A stretch of 64,000 bases of DNA. Origin: Odontesthes bonariensis (Eukaryota > Chordata > Actinopteri > Atheriniformes > Atherinopsidae). The notes beneath the pieces are model-generated. The model worked only from the letters and a program-made list of their open reading frames with translations. It was not told the DNA's origin and searched no databases. The DNA is taken from the NCBI RefSeq assembly GCF_027942865.1, contig NC_134510.1, forward strand, positions 40,041,777-40,105,776, given 5' to 3'. Position 1 is the first letter of the stretch. Each line of letters opens with the position of its first letter. Positions 11,435 to 23,000 of the stretch are shown in pieces. The position numbers and the translations under genes were made by a program.

Positions 11435-14400
11435 CCGCGAGAGCATCAGCAGAAACGGAAGCAAAGCAGAGGAAACGTAACCTGGTTCTCACGCAGATGG
11501 ATGTTTCTCATCCATCTGGAATTTTGCCGGTTGCCTAGCTGTTCTCTGCTGTGAGTAGGCGGGGATTGTATTCAAAAACCTCTCGAACCTGATTGGAGAA
11601 TTCAATGTGTGTGTCACGTACTACTTCGACCAATCATATCGAAAGCGGACGTGACGCGTTGGAGCGCGACCAGTCTTTCGGTCTGTGGTGGAAAATAAAC
11701 AAAACACAACAGCAGCGAGCAAAGCAGGAGCTAGCAGCAGCTAATCGTCCGGCAATGGCTGTGTTTGACTGTGTTCGTTGTCGCGCCGGATGCTACGTCA
11801 TACCTGTTAACACCCCGCCCCACGATTATGATTGGCCCGGTTATGGGGTAACCGAAGACTTCGGGCTCAACAAGGCGAGCCCAGACCCTAGTGCGAGCTC
11901 ACGAAGTGTAACGAAGATGCACGAAGCACGAAGGGTCTGCGTGAGAGCCAGGCTAGAGGAAACGAGGGTCACGGTTAGAACTAGCACCTGAGCAGCCAGC
12001 TTAATTCAGACAATCAGAAAGGGGAATATGTCTTCACGGTACCGGACCTGTTCCGAGCGTTCCCGTGTCCCAAAACTCCAGACGAAATACACAATCCACG
12101 CTCGATAGCGTTTGTAGGCCCTACAGTTCGGGCGTTTCCCTGTTTATTATCCGCACTCTCTCTGCAGCTAATGCTAGCTCCGCCACACATAGAACACACC
12201 GTTGCGCCCTCGACTTGAATTGCTCACTTCCTCATTTACTACGGGTGACAAGGCCCGCGTGGCTGCTTGTCCCCAGCTGTGAACGTAACATCTAGCTCCA
12301 TTCATGTTGCCCCGCGTTTCCTATTTAATTATTAATTTATTACACTAGACTACATTAAATCAAAAATGTTATTTTACAAATTTTATAATCCAACATTTTT
12401 AATTGACGTTGTGAGCGCATCGGAGCGAACTGGAGCTGAGCGAAATCCTCGCTCCGGCTTTTGAACTGAAAACCGCTCTGCGCTCTCACCATATTTCACC
12501 GCTCCGCTCCACCGTCCGCTCCGTTCACATGCTCTGATCCAGGTTGGCACACTCATAGAGACAGATGCCAACCTGGAGCGGTGGCAGCCAATCACAGCTC
12601 CCGGGGAGCATGGGGGTACGGTGCCTTGCTCAAGGGCACCTCGGCCGTGACAAGGAGGTGGACCGACACCCCTCCAGCTGTCAATTCCACCAATCTTTTG
12701 AGTGGTGAGAGTTGGAATCAAACCACCAACCTTCAGGTTATTGGACAACCGACTCTAACCACTGAGCCACGGCCGGTTTTTAGAGTTTTTTTTAGAGCCC
12801 GTTGAGTTTAAAATGTTTAGAGGAGAGAACAGATGTAAAAAAGAATCTGATTTAAATCTATTTTAATGAGTCATTAAACACTTTTCCACCATTTTCATTG
12901 ACTTCTTTGTAAACATTAGTTTAAAAAAGCAATAAAAAGATAATAAAGTCAGTTTAAACTGGTGAGTTTAAAGAGGCTTTTTTAAAAATGTCCACGTTTC
13001 TCACATCTTCGGTCCAAAGTTTAGGAAAAACAGCCTGAAAAGCAGCGGTTCTGATCGGTTCTGATCGGGCTGCAGCAGATCTCTGACAGATGAAGGGACC
13101 TGACCACGCAAGAGTGGAAGAACAAGAACTCTGAACTGAACACATCATTTGTTCCCATTTCTTTAGCTGCATCTCTTAAAAACAGCTTCATAGTTTCAGC
13201 TTTTTTGTACATTTACGTTAAAACTGCTTTCAGTTACCAAAAAAGTCAAATTAATATATGAAATTCAGTTTAAAAAAATCCTAATCCCAAAAAAATGAAT
13301 GTTATCACGTCTAAAAGTAGGAAAGTAGGAAAAAAACAGATAATAATAAGAATTATATGTTATTCAACCTCAAGAAAAAGTAAATAAGATTCAATTTAAA
13401 GCTTAAAAAAGGAATATAAGATATAATCTAATGACTAATTATGGAACAATTAATATAAATGAAATGATTAAACTGTTTTATGTCACCAGAAATGAATAAT
13501 CTAGAAGCTCTTTGTGGGTTTTAGACTGGAATTAAGATTTGTTCCCATTTCTTTAGCTGCATGTGTGAAAAACAGCAAAGATAACACAGTGTGACAGACA
13601 GAAAACAGGATTTCTGCAGCAACAAGGTGATTCCCAAAGAGCTGTCAGCTGAAAACTTGGCATATCTCAGCATGGTGTGCAGTGTGTCCTTAAAACATTT
13701 GAGGAAACTGGACAAGTGGAGGACAGAAGAAGAAGTGTCAGGCCTAAAGAACTATCTCCAGCAGATGAACAGGATCTGAAAGTGATGTCCTTAACCCATT
13801 GAGGCCGGGAAAGCATTGTCGCATTTCTACCTTTAAAGCCAGGGGCGCTGTTGCGTTATTCTACCTTTAAGGCCGGGAAAGCGTACACGTCTTTTTCAGA
13901 CGGGAGCGATTGTGAGGAGTTTCTTGGCTTTGATGATGCTGATGAACGTGCTGACCCAGTTGATGGAGATTTATGGCTAGCACATATGTTTGAGGATGAT
14001 TTTGAAGAGTTTGAATGTGAGTGGAAGACTGACAATTACCACCGTAATCGACGGAGAGATTTCAACCGCACACCAGGGGTGAAAGTGGATTTACCTGCAG
14101 ATGCCACACCGTTGCAGGCATTTAATCATATTTTTACTGAGGAGCTTTGGGCGCATCTCGTTTCCGAGACGAATAGATACAGTGACCGGGTACTTCAGAC
14201 TCCAGCTCGAGCAAAGATGGCAAGGTGGTCACACGTAACTGTGCCGGAGATGGAAACGTTTATTGGAATGTGTATGGGCTCCTTGTGCTGCCAGTACGAA
14301 GAGATTACTGGCGATAAAATAGATATATAAATAGATGAATAAATCATTTAAATATAAAATTTAATTTAATTTAATTTTATTACTGTTTTCTAATTGAAAA

Positions 14401-16050
14401 TAGTGCTGTTCCTGCACTTTACTTTTTACATTTTCTATTTTCGTGAAGGTGTATGTAAATAAACTTAATTTCCAAAGAAAGCCACAGGTGTAAGCTCTCA
14501 AATACTTTTTGAATTTTGTTTCTATCTGCTACAGAGGCTGAGAAATCAATCATTTAGTAGGCGTTGACACAATTGCTGAATTTCCAGAAAAACTTCAGGT
14601 TTTAGGGGGTCTTTCTGAAATCGCCCATAGGTTTTACAGGCATTCTTTTCCAGGCGTTTTAGGCCTAAATGGGTTAAGAAAGAGGAAAAAATCCAGCAAA
14701 GCCCTGACACAGGAGCTGAGAGATGCATCTGGACCTTCAGCTGATCCATCTGCTGTTGGCCCAAGCCTCAGGACGGCAACACGGTTCATCTATTTAGAAG
14801 CCGTGCAGTATTTCTGCTTCATTTTGACACAGATTTAGTTTCTAAACTACACATGAGGGATATTTAACGAGTTATTTTTGGTTCACAGGCAGTCGAGTCA
14901 CTATGAATAAATTCATCTTTCCCCCCAAAACGTTCTTTGAATGATTCTTAAACATTCGGAGGTGAATCTTTTGCACGTTGATCTAAGTCTGAGCAGCATG
15001 TGTGAACGCTGTGATCGTCTCATAGATTCTTTCATGAAGATGCTGGAACTTTCTGGGTATTAGGTTCTTATTTTCAGCTCTTACGTGTGCTCACATTTAG
15101 ACGAAGATGCATCTCTGCTGCTCTTAACCACATCCTCTGAACCACAGCGAACCTCAGCTTCTAAAAGGGGAAGCGGTGCCGTCTCCGAGTCGGTCAGCTG
15201 ACACCTTTAACAGATGATGTGTTGTTGGGGTTCATTTCTCTGGCATCCTGTCATGTCGTCTGTCGGTTTGACAGCTTAAACAGCAACTTCTGTTGGTTTG
15301 TAGCTGAAGGGGATCAGAGAGAAAAGATGTTTCTTCACACATAACTGAGGTTCTTGATCTTTAGAAGGTTCTATTTTCAGATGCGTTTGATACTGTATAT
15401 CACAGAATCCTGTCGCACAGGCTGGAAAACTGGGTTGGACTTTCTGGAGCGGTCCTTAACTGGTTCAGGTCCTACTTAGAAGGCCGGAGTTATTTTTGTT
15501 ACAGTTGGCAGCTGTGAATCTGAGCGAGTGGCCATGACTTGTGGAGTCCCCCAGGGGTCAATTCTTGGACCTCTTCTGTTTAACTTGTATATGCTCCCTT
15601 TGGGTCAGATATTGCAGAACTTTACAATCAGTTATCACAGTTATGCAGACGATACACAACTTTATGTGTCTCTGTCACCATGGCGACTGCAGCCCAGCAG
15701 ACGTACTGTGTCAGTGTCTGGAGGAAGTAAACACCTGGATGAGAGAGAATTTTCTACAATTAAATGAAGACAAAACTGAGATCATTCTGTTTGGGAGCAA
15801 AGAGAAGAGGGTCAGCGTTGGTAAATATCTTACAATCACTGACCGAGTCGGTAACCTCGTAGTGTTAAAAACATTTCTGTTCTCATGTGTCTATGCATGA
15901 AATCTGCACGATATCTTTGAACTTATCTGGACTGTTGCTTGTTTTTAAATTCATTTAAATTATTTTATATGTTTCTCTTTATATTCTTTTATGTATTTTT
16001 AATGCTTCTTCCACTCCCTGCTGCAATGCTTTTATTTTATGTTAAGCACT

Positions 16051-16082
<32 letters not shown>

Positions 16083-17030
16083 TAGCGCATTTCATACCAC
16101 AGGCAACTCAATGTGCTTCATTTTGAACACTTTGAATTGTTTTGGACATGAAATGTGCTACAAATAAATTTGACTTGATTTGATTTAATGAAGATGTGTG
16201 TCAGGATATGATTAAAAAAAATCAGGTTCCTATCAAACGAGCAAAATCCAACAGACGGCCTCACATCTGATGTCTGCTGTCATGACCTTTAACCTTTAAC
16301 CTGCTAACTGAGGCCTGCAGAGTCTGAGATGTAGCTCTGGGTCAGCAGCTCCTGGCTGCCTCATGGACTTAGTTTTCTGATGAAATGTGACTGTTTTATT
16401 GCTGTATAAATTATCCTGGAGACTCTGATCGTGACTAAGAGGCTCTCACATGAGTGGGCGGAGCTCTGCTGCTTATTTTCAGGTTTCCGTGGGTTACCAC
16501 AGGTGAGAGGTACTTTCCATTTCAAGCCTCAAGACTGAGTAATGTTCCATTTGAGATCAGATAAACTCCCCGAGCATCTGCTCCATGTGACAAAGCCTTT
16601 TTATTATCTTTATGCAGCATTTAATGTTTCCTACCCGCTGTTTTCATTCAGTTTTCATTAAGTTTTCATCTTTTTTCTTGTTCTTTGCTTTTAGCGGCAG
16701 TCACTTTTTCTCTGTTTTATTATGTTTAAGCTTTTCCACCACAGAATTACTCCCAGTAAACTGTAAATGATAAAATAATGTCAGTCTTTTAGGGGTCAGT
16801 TGATGCTCTCTTCATCTCCTCAGAGGCTTTCTGAAGAAAGAAGAAGAAAGTCCGTCTTGTTTAGCCTCACAGTTTTGTGGTGACATCACATGTTTGCCTG
16901 AGGTTTTCATGGTGAAGCTGACAGACAGAAAAAAGCATTTCTGCAGCAACAAGTGAAAACTCGTCTCAGTATGGTGTGCAGAAGGGCTGAGCAAATATAT
17001 CAATATTTTTTTTCCAAATAAAGTATCGAT

Positions 17031-17062
<32 letters not shown>

Positions 17063-20000
17063 TAAAGCAAACTTTATAGAAAAGTCAGATGTTACAATTA
17101 CTGAAAACACAGAACATTAAAGGGACAGTTCACCTCTTTTGACATGAAGCTTTATGACATCCCATATTAGCAACATCATTACATTACATCACATTACGGT
17201 CATTCTGCAGACGCTTTTATCCAAAGAGACTCACAATAAGTGTGTTCCACATCGGTAGGCAAAAGAACTTCAGCTCACAAGAAATCACAAGTGCATTTCC
17301 TTTCAAAACCAAACAGCTAAGAGCAGAACTAGTGCTAGAGTAAGTGCGGTAAGTCAGGTACCGAGACAAATGGGAAGACAATTTAGAAAACAAATAAGTG
17401 CGTAAGAAGCTGGGAGGAAACAGGTGATGTCCTCAGAGGGCGGATCAGGGTAGTGTTTCCGGCAGAGACGGGTTTGCAGCCTGCGGCTCAGCTGTCCTGA
17501 CATCAGGCGGAGATCGTTCCATCATTTCTGAACATCTTCTTACCCCCTGCTGCGTCCTGTGAGCAGAGTTCCAGCCTCGTTTTGGTGTTGATGAAGGTAG
17601 TCCGGCTAGTTGGCTGGGGTTTAAAAAATAAAGCGTTTTGCTTCTCAGAACAATATGCGTTCAGCAGAGTAATACATTTGCATCACAAAATGGTTCTCCA
17701 GGAAAAAGTCAGACCTCACAATCTCTTGGCCCTATTTTCTCTCCCGTCGTATCACTGCCTGCTGCGCAGACCGAGCAGCAAACAGCGTAACAGGCGCGGC
17801 TGTCGGCATTAATAAAAGACATTGGTTCAACATGAAGATGTTTGGATACACTTTGAATCAGCCATGTTTTGTCCTGGTGTGCCTCCTGAAACTTTGTTTG
17901 AAAGTGAGTTTTCTGCACGTTTTTTTGCTGCTGATTTGAAGAAATTTAACGATTTAAAGATAGTTTACGACACTTTGAAGCGTTTTCTGACTGGGCTGAT
18001 AGATTTGAGGGTTTCCACTGTTTTCAGACTCTCCAGACAGACCTCTGGTGCACTTCAGCCTCTCGGACGTACACAACACCACCACCCTGCTGCTCAGCGA
18101 GGACGGCTCCACCCTGTACGTCGGGGCACAAGACGCCGTCCTCTCATTGGATGTCGGTCAGAGTGATGTCATCAGGCTGAAGAAGAAGGTGAGCGGCTGA
18201 ATCCTTCAGGTGGGAAGTCCTCTGATCGTCTCTGCTTCTGTTGTGCTCAAGTCTTTGTTCTTGTGTTCAGGTGCAGTGGAGTCCGACCGAGGACGAAATA
18301 AAGCGGTGTGAGAGTAAAGGGAAGAATCCGACGGTAAGCCACCTCCTGGTGAAACACGTTTCCATGGAAACGTACCACAAATGTCACAGGTTTCTCCAGA
18401 AACATTTTGATTAACCTTGTAGCACCCAAGCACGTGAATAATCATTGAAAAAAATCATTTTGGCTCTTCTTGCATCTTTTTGGGTGGGAATAAACCAATA
18501 TTTTTGGAATTTTTGGAATTGGGCTATTTTTGATCATTTTAGGCCATGATGTATATTTGCAGCTGTGGGCTTTCCTGATTCATTTAGTTCACAAAACCAA
18601 GTCATTCTCTGCAGATCGTTTGGCAGAAAAGGTATAGTGAAAGTTCACCAGTAACTGCTGCTACCACAATAAAATGTATATAATAAACCTTTATAGAACA
18701 TTCTTAATAGAAAGTGTGGAACGCAACCATCATAAACTTTCCATTCAACAACAAACCAAACAGATTTCACAGATCTTTGTTGTGAAAAAGGGAAGCACAT
18801 ATAAAATGCAAGAAATGTAAAGTAAATAAAAATGTAATGTAAAAAAATATTACACATGAATGTAAATTAAAAAAATTAAATAATGTAATGTAAATAAATA
18901 ATGTAAATAAAAATATAATGTAAATAAATAATGTAAATAAAAATATAATGTAAATAAATAATGTAAATAAAAATATAATGTAAATAAATAATGTAAATAA
19001 AAATATAATGTAAATAAATAATGTAAATAAATAAAAAGCTTGTTGCATATCTGCATCTGTGGGTGCTACGAGGTTAAAGCGGTAAAAGAGCTCCAGCTCT
19101 GAAACACTCTCCCCATGTTCACCCAGACTAACAGAAGTCACATGTTTCACTTTCTGTCCGTCCTCAGGTCGACTGTCCAAACTTCGTCCACGTGCTGCAG
19201 CCACTAAACTCCACCCACCTCTACGCCTGTGGCAGCTACGCCTACAGCCCCCATGACGCCTACATCGTAGGTCCTCACAGAATCTGAATGTCGTGAATTT
19301 GTGGTGATTCTACATGTTGTTGATAATTCTGTTTGTGTCCTTCAGGATGTTGAAAATCTCTCCGTGGTCCATCAAGATGGAGCGAGAGGTCGCTGTCCGT
19401 TCAGCCCCTTCCAGAGGACCACTGCCGTCACCAACAGTCAGTTAATAAAACTCACTGAAGACATTTAAAGGGGATGTATTATGTGAAATATATTATATTC
19501 TTCCTGTTCCTGGGAGCATACATCAGGGCATATCAGACGCCCTGATGTATGCTCCCAGGAACAGGAAGGAGTTTTACACCTCAGACGCCCTGATATATGC
19601 TCCCAGGAACAGGAAGCAGGAGTTTTACACCTCAGACGCCCTGATATATGCTCCCAGGAACAGGAAGAAGGAGTTTTACACCTCAGACGCCCTGATATAT
19701 GCTCCCAGGAACAGGAAGGAGTTTTACACCTCAGACGCCCTGATATATGCTCCCAGGAACAGGAAGCAGGAGTTTTACACCTCAGACGCCCTGATATATG
19801 CTCCCAGGAACAGGAAGAAGGAGTTTTACACCTCAGACGCCCTGATATATGCTCCCAGGAACAGGAAGAAGGAGTTTTACACCTCAGACGCCCTGATATA
19901 TGCTCCCATGAACAGGAATGAGTTTTACACCTCAGACGCCCTGATATATGCTCCCAGGAACAGGAAGAAGGAGTTTTACACCTCAGACGCCCTGATATAT

Positions 20001-23000
20001 GCTCCCAGGAACAGGAAGAAGGAGTTTTACACTTCAGACGCCCTGATATATGCTCCCAGGAACAGGAAGAAGGAGTTTTACACCTCAGACGCCCTGATAT
20101 ATGCTCCCAGGAACAGGAAGAAGGAGTTTTACACTTCAGATGCCCTGATATATGCTCCCAGGAACAGGAAGAAGGAGTTTTACACCTCAGACGCCCTGAT
20201 ATATGCTCCCAGGAACAGGAAGAAGGAGTTTTACACCTCAGACGCCCAGATATATGCTCCCAGGAACAGGAAGAAGGAGTTTTACACTTCAGACGCCCTG
20301 ATATATGCTCCCAGGAACAGGAAGAAGGAGTTTTACACCTCAGACGCCCTGTTATATGCTCCCAGGAACAGGAAGAAGGAGTTTTACACCTCAGACGCCC
20401 TGATATATGCTCCCAGGAACAGGAAGAAGGAGTTATACACCTCAGACGCCCTGATATATGCTCCCAGGAACATGAAGAAGGAGTTAAACACCTCAGACGC
20501 CCTGATATATGCTCCCAGGAACAGGAAGCAGGAGTTTTACACCTCAGACGCCCTGATATATGCTCCCAGGAACAGGAAGAAGGAGTTTTACACCTCAGAC
20601 GCCCTGATATATGCTCCCAGGAACAGGAAGAAGGAGTTTTACGCCTCAGACGCCCTGATATATGCTCCCAGGAACAGGAAGAAGGAGTTAAACACTTCAG
20701 ATGCCCTGATATATGCTCCCAGGAACAGGAAGAAGGAGTTTTACACAATATGTCCCTTTTTAGCCTGGCAGTTTCTATATAATATTGCTGTAAGAGGCTC
20801 TGTGCACCAAAACCTTTAATAAAACATGTAATATTAGATTGAATGACACCAAAGGAAACAGGCTGATGTTCATAAATGAATATTGTGTTCAGTTTTTCAG
20901 TTTCTGATCCTTAAAACTGGTTGAAGTATAACGTGTGTTGACGCTTGTATCTACATTTTTGTTGTGTGTCAGACGGGGAGCTTTTTACCGCCACAACCAC
21001 CGACTTCAGAGGAGTCGAGCCACAGATTTCTCGATTCTTCAGCAAAGGTGGACGTCCGGACGTCAGCCTGGAGTCTTCTGCGAGCCTGCTGGAGGGTAAG
21101 TGAACAAGTTTAAAAGCTTGTTGTTTCAGACTGAACATGCAGAGAATGCGTTGTGGTGAGGCACAGACAGAAAAAGGGGAAGAGAAAATAAAGGTGTCAG
21201 AAAGAGAGAATTCCACAGAAACAAGAGAAAACATTAAGAATTAATGATTTAACTGCCAGATTAAATATGAACCCACGTACAAAGTTAAATGTTTGGATCT
21301 ATAATAGGGCTGAGCAATTCTATCGATACTGCGATATATATCTATATGTTGTTTTCTGATAAAGTATACATTTTTTTAGGGCTGGGCAACGATTAAAATG
21401 TTTAATCAAATTAATCACATGATTTCCCTGATTAATCACGATTAATCGCATTTGTACGCAGAATCCAAAAATGAATCCAAAAGTAGCGTATAGCTTTTAG
21501 CATTTAGCTTTATTTTAAATGTGCTGCCATATGAATGAAAGTGCCATAACATTTGTTGTGCAAACACACTTTTAACATCAGCATCTTTCTGTAGTTTTTA
21601 TGTAGAAGCCTCGCTCCACTGTCTGTTTCCTTGAATGACTTGCTGCTATCAGTTGTGTGTTTTGCCTTTAAGTGATATTTTAGACTGGAACTACTACGCT
21701 GAGAAGACAATTCAACTTGGCTGTGTTTACAGATGACTTTGGTTCTGTCGACTCCGCCGTCTGGAAGAACTTTAACATGAAAATGGCCGAGTAAAAGTTC
21801 CGTACCCTTCTCCATGTTTGGTGGATCCGCCGATTACTTTCTTTTCCTGTTCCACAGCAGACAGCAGCAGACTTTTACAGAATAAAAGCCTGTGAGCAAC
21901 AGACTTTTACAGAATAAAAGCCTGTGAGCAACAGACTTTTACAAAATAAAAGCCTGTGAGCAACAGACTTTTACAGAATAAAAGCCTGTGAGAAACAGAC
22001 TTTTACAAAGTAAAAGCCTGCGAGCAACAGACTTTTACAAAAATAAAATAAATAATAAAACAGGGGGGGTCTGTGGCGTAGTGGGCTGAGCAGGCGCCCC
22101 ATGTACAGAGGCTACAGTCCTCGCTGCAGCTGGCCCCGGTTCCAGTCCCGCATCGCACGGCCCTGTGCTGCGTGTTGTTCCCCCTCTCTCTGCCCCCTGC
22201 TTCCTGTCTCTCTGAACTTTCCATTAAAGGCACAAAATCCCCCCAAATTGTTTTTTTTTAATTAAAAAATTAAAAATAAAAATAGATAAATAAAACCTGC
22301 ATTAATGCGCGATAAAATATTTATCGGCGTTAAATAATTAACGAGTTAACTCGCCCAGCCCTAATTTTTTTATGAATGGCAAATAATATAAAAAATAAAT
22401 GTTATATCCACTTCTTGTCGTTTATCTTTCTGTTCTAACAACAATACAGAGAAAATGTGAATTTTTCAGTCATATGTAGGAATGGGATTAATCAGAATTA
22501 ATTCACAGCAACCCTGTGATTAATTAGATTAAAATTTTTAATCGTTTGACAGCCCTAATGTTCAAACCAATGGGTTAGAATAGAGTCCATAAATCTGCAC
22601 CCGTTGCACCAAACCTGTCTTTTTTCAGCATTATGTTTTAGATCCAGTGAAACATTTCAGAGGAATTACAGAGAGCTTTAACAGCATGACTCCCAGACTG
22701 AAGTCAGTTCTTCTGGAGTTTAATCTGAATCCATGGAGGGTTCACAGAGGAAAGGATGTGACTCAGCCAATGCTTCGAAATGGGCCAGAAGTGCTTAAAT
22801 ATTTCATAATGCTGTCAGAAAACCGTCTAATGTACGTTCAACACTTCCTGCTTTCAATGACTCATTTCCTCTTTGTTTCAGGTCCTCTGAGCTGCACTTT
22901 TAGAATCCGATGATTGTGAATTTAATCACCACAAACGATTCCAAGTTAACTAGGGCAACGGTTCAAATGTTTAATCTAATTAATCACATGATTTCCCTGA

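Larger units (their letters stand above)
10947..12536. mobile_element. hAT element, 1590 bp, perfect 8-bp target duplication
   Basis: The ends cagagcatgtgaacggagcg and its inverted counterpart cgctccgttcacatgctctg are flanked by ATCCAGGT on both sides (10939-10946 and 12537-12544). Subterminal regions are packed with GAGCGGAGCG/CGCTCCGCTC motifs in opposite orientation, a possible array of transposase-binding sites. The interior has no intact transposase. It contains a (GT)n tract and a nested MITE at 11478-11955. Confidence 0.93.
13551..14800 (+). pseudogene. Tc1/mariner transposase relic, split by a piggyBac element
   Basis: The left part ends in a frame reading QDLKVMS just before 13791. 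The right part, from 14674, continues [19 protein letters not shown] in the same frame once the intervening piggyBac element is discounted. KKSS..LT.ELRDASG is characteristic of the N-terminal DNA-binding region of fish Tc1-like transposases. The relic then runs out by about 14800, so it is a fragment with no catalytic DDE part. Confidence 0.7.

Noticed and set aside
11593..11991. 132-codon frame with [10 protein letters not shown]
   Set aside because: It spans the border between a nested MITE and a hAT element and shows no domain.
19465..20819. Open frames of about 425 codons on both strands
   Set aside because: They arise from the 51-bp (3 x 17) period of the array. Both strands are equally open, there are no domains, and the region is an intron.
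22090..22160. tRNA gene
   Set aside because: A and B boxes are present, but it does not fold into a tRNA-like cloverleaf by inspection. The same unit recurs at 43158-43373 with a SINE body and tail.
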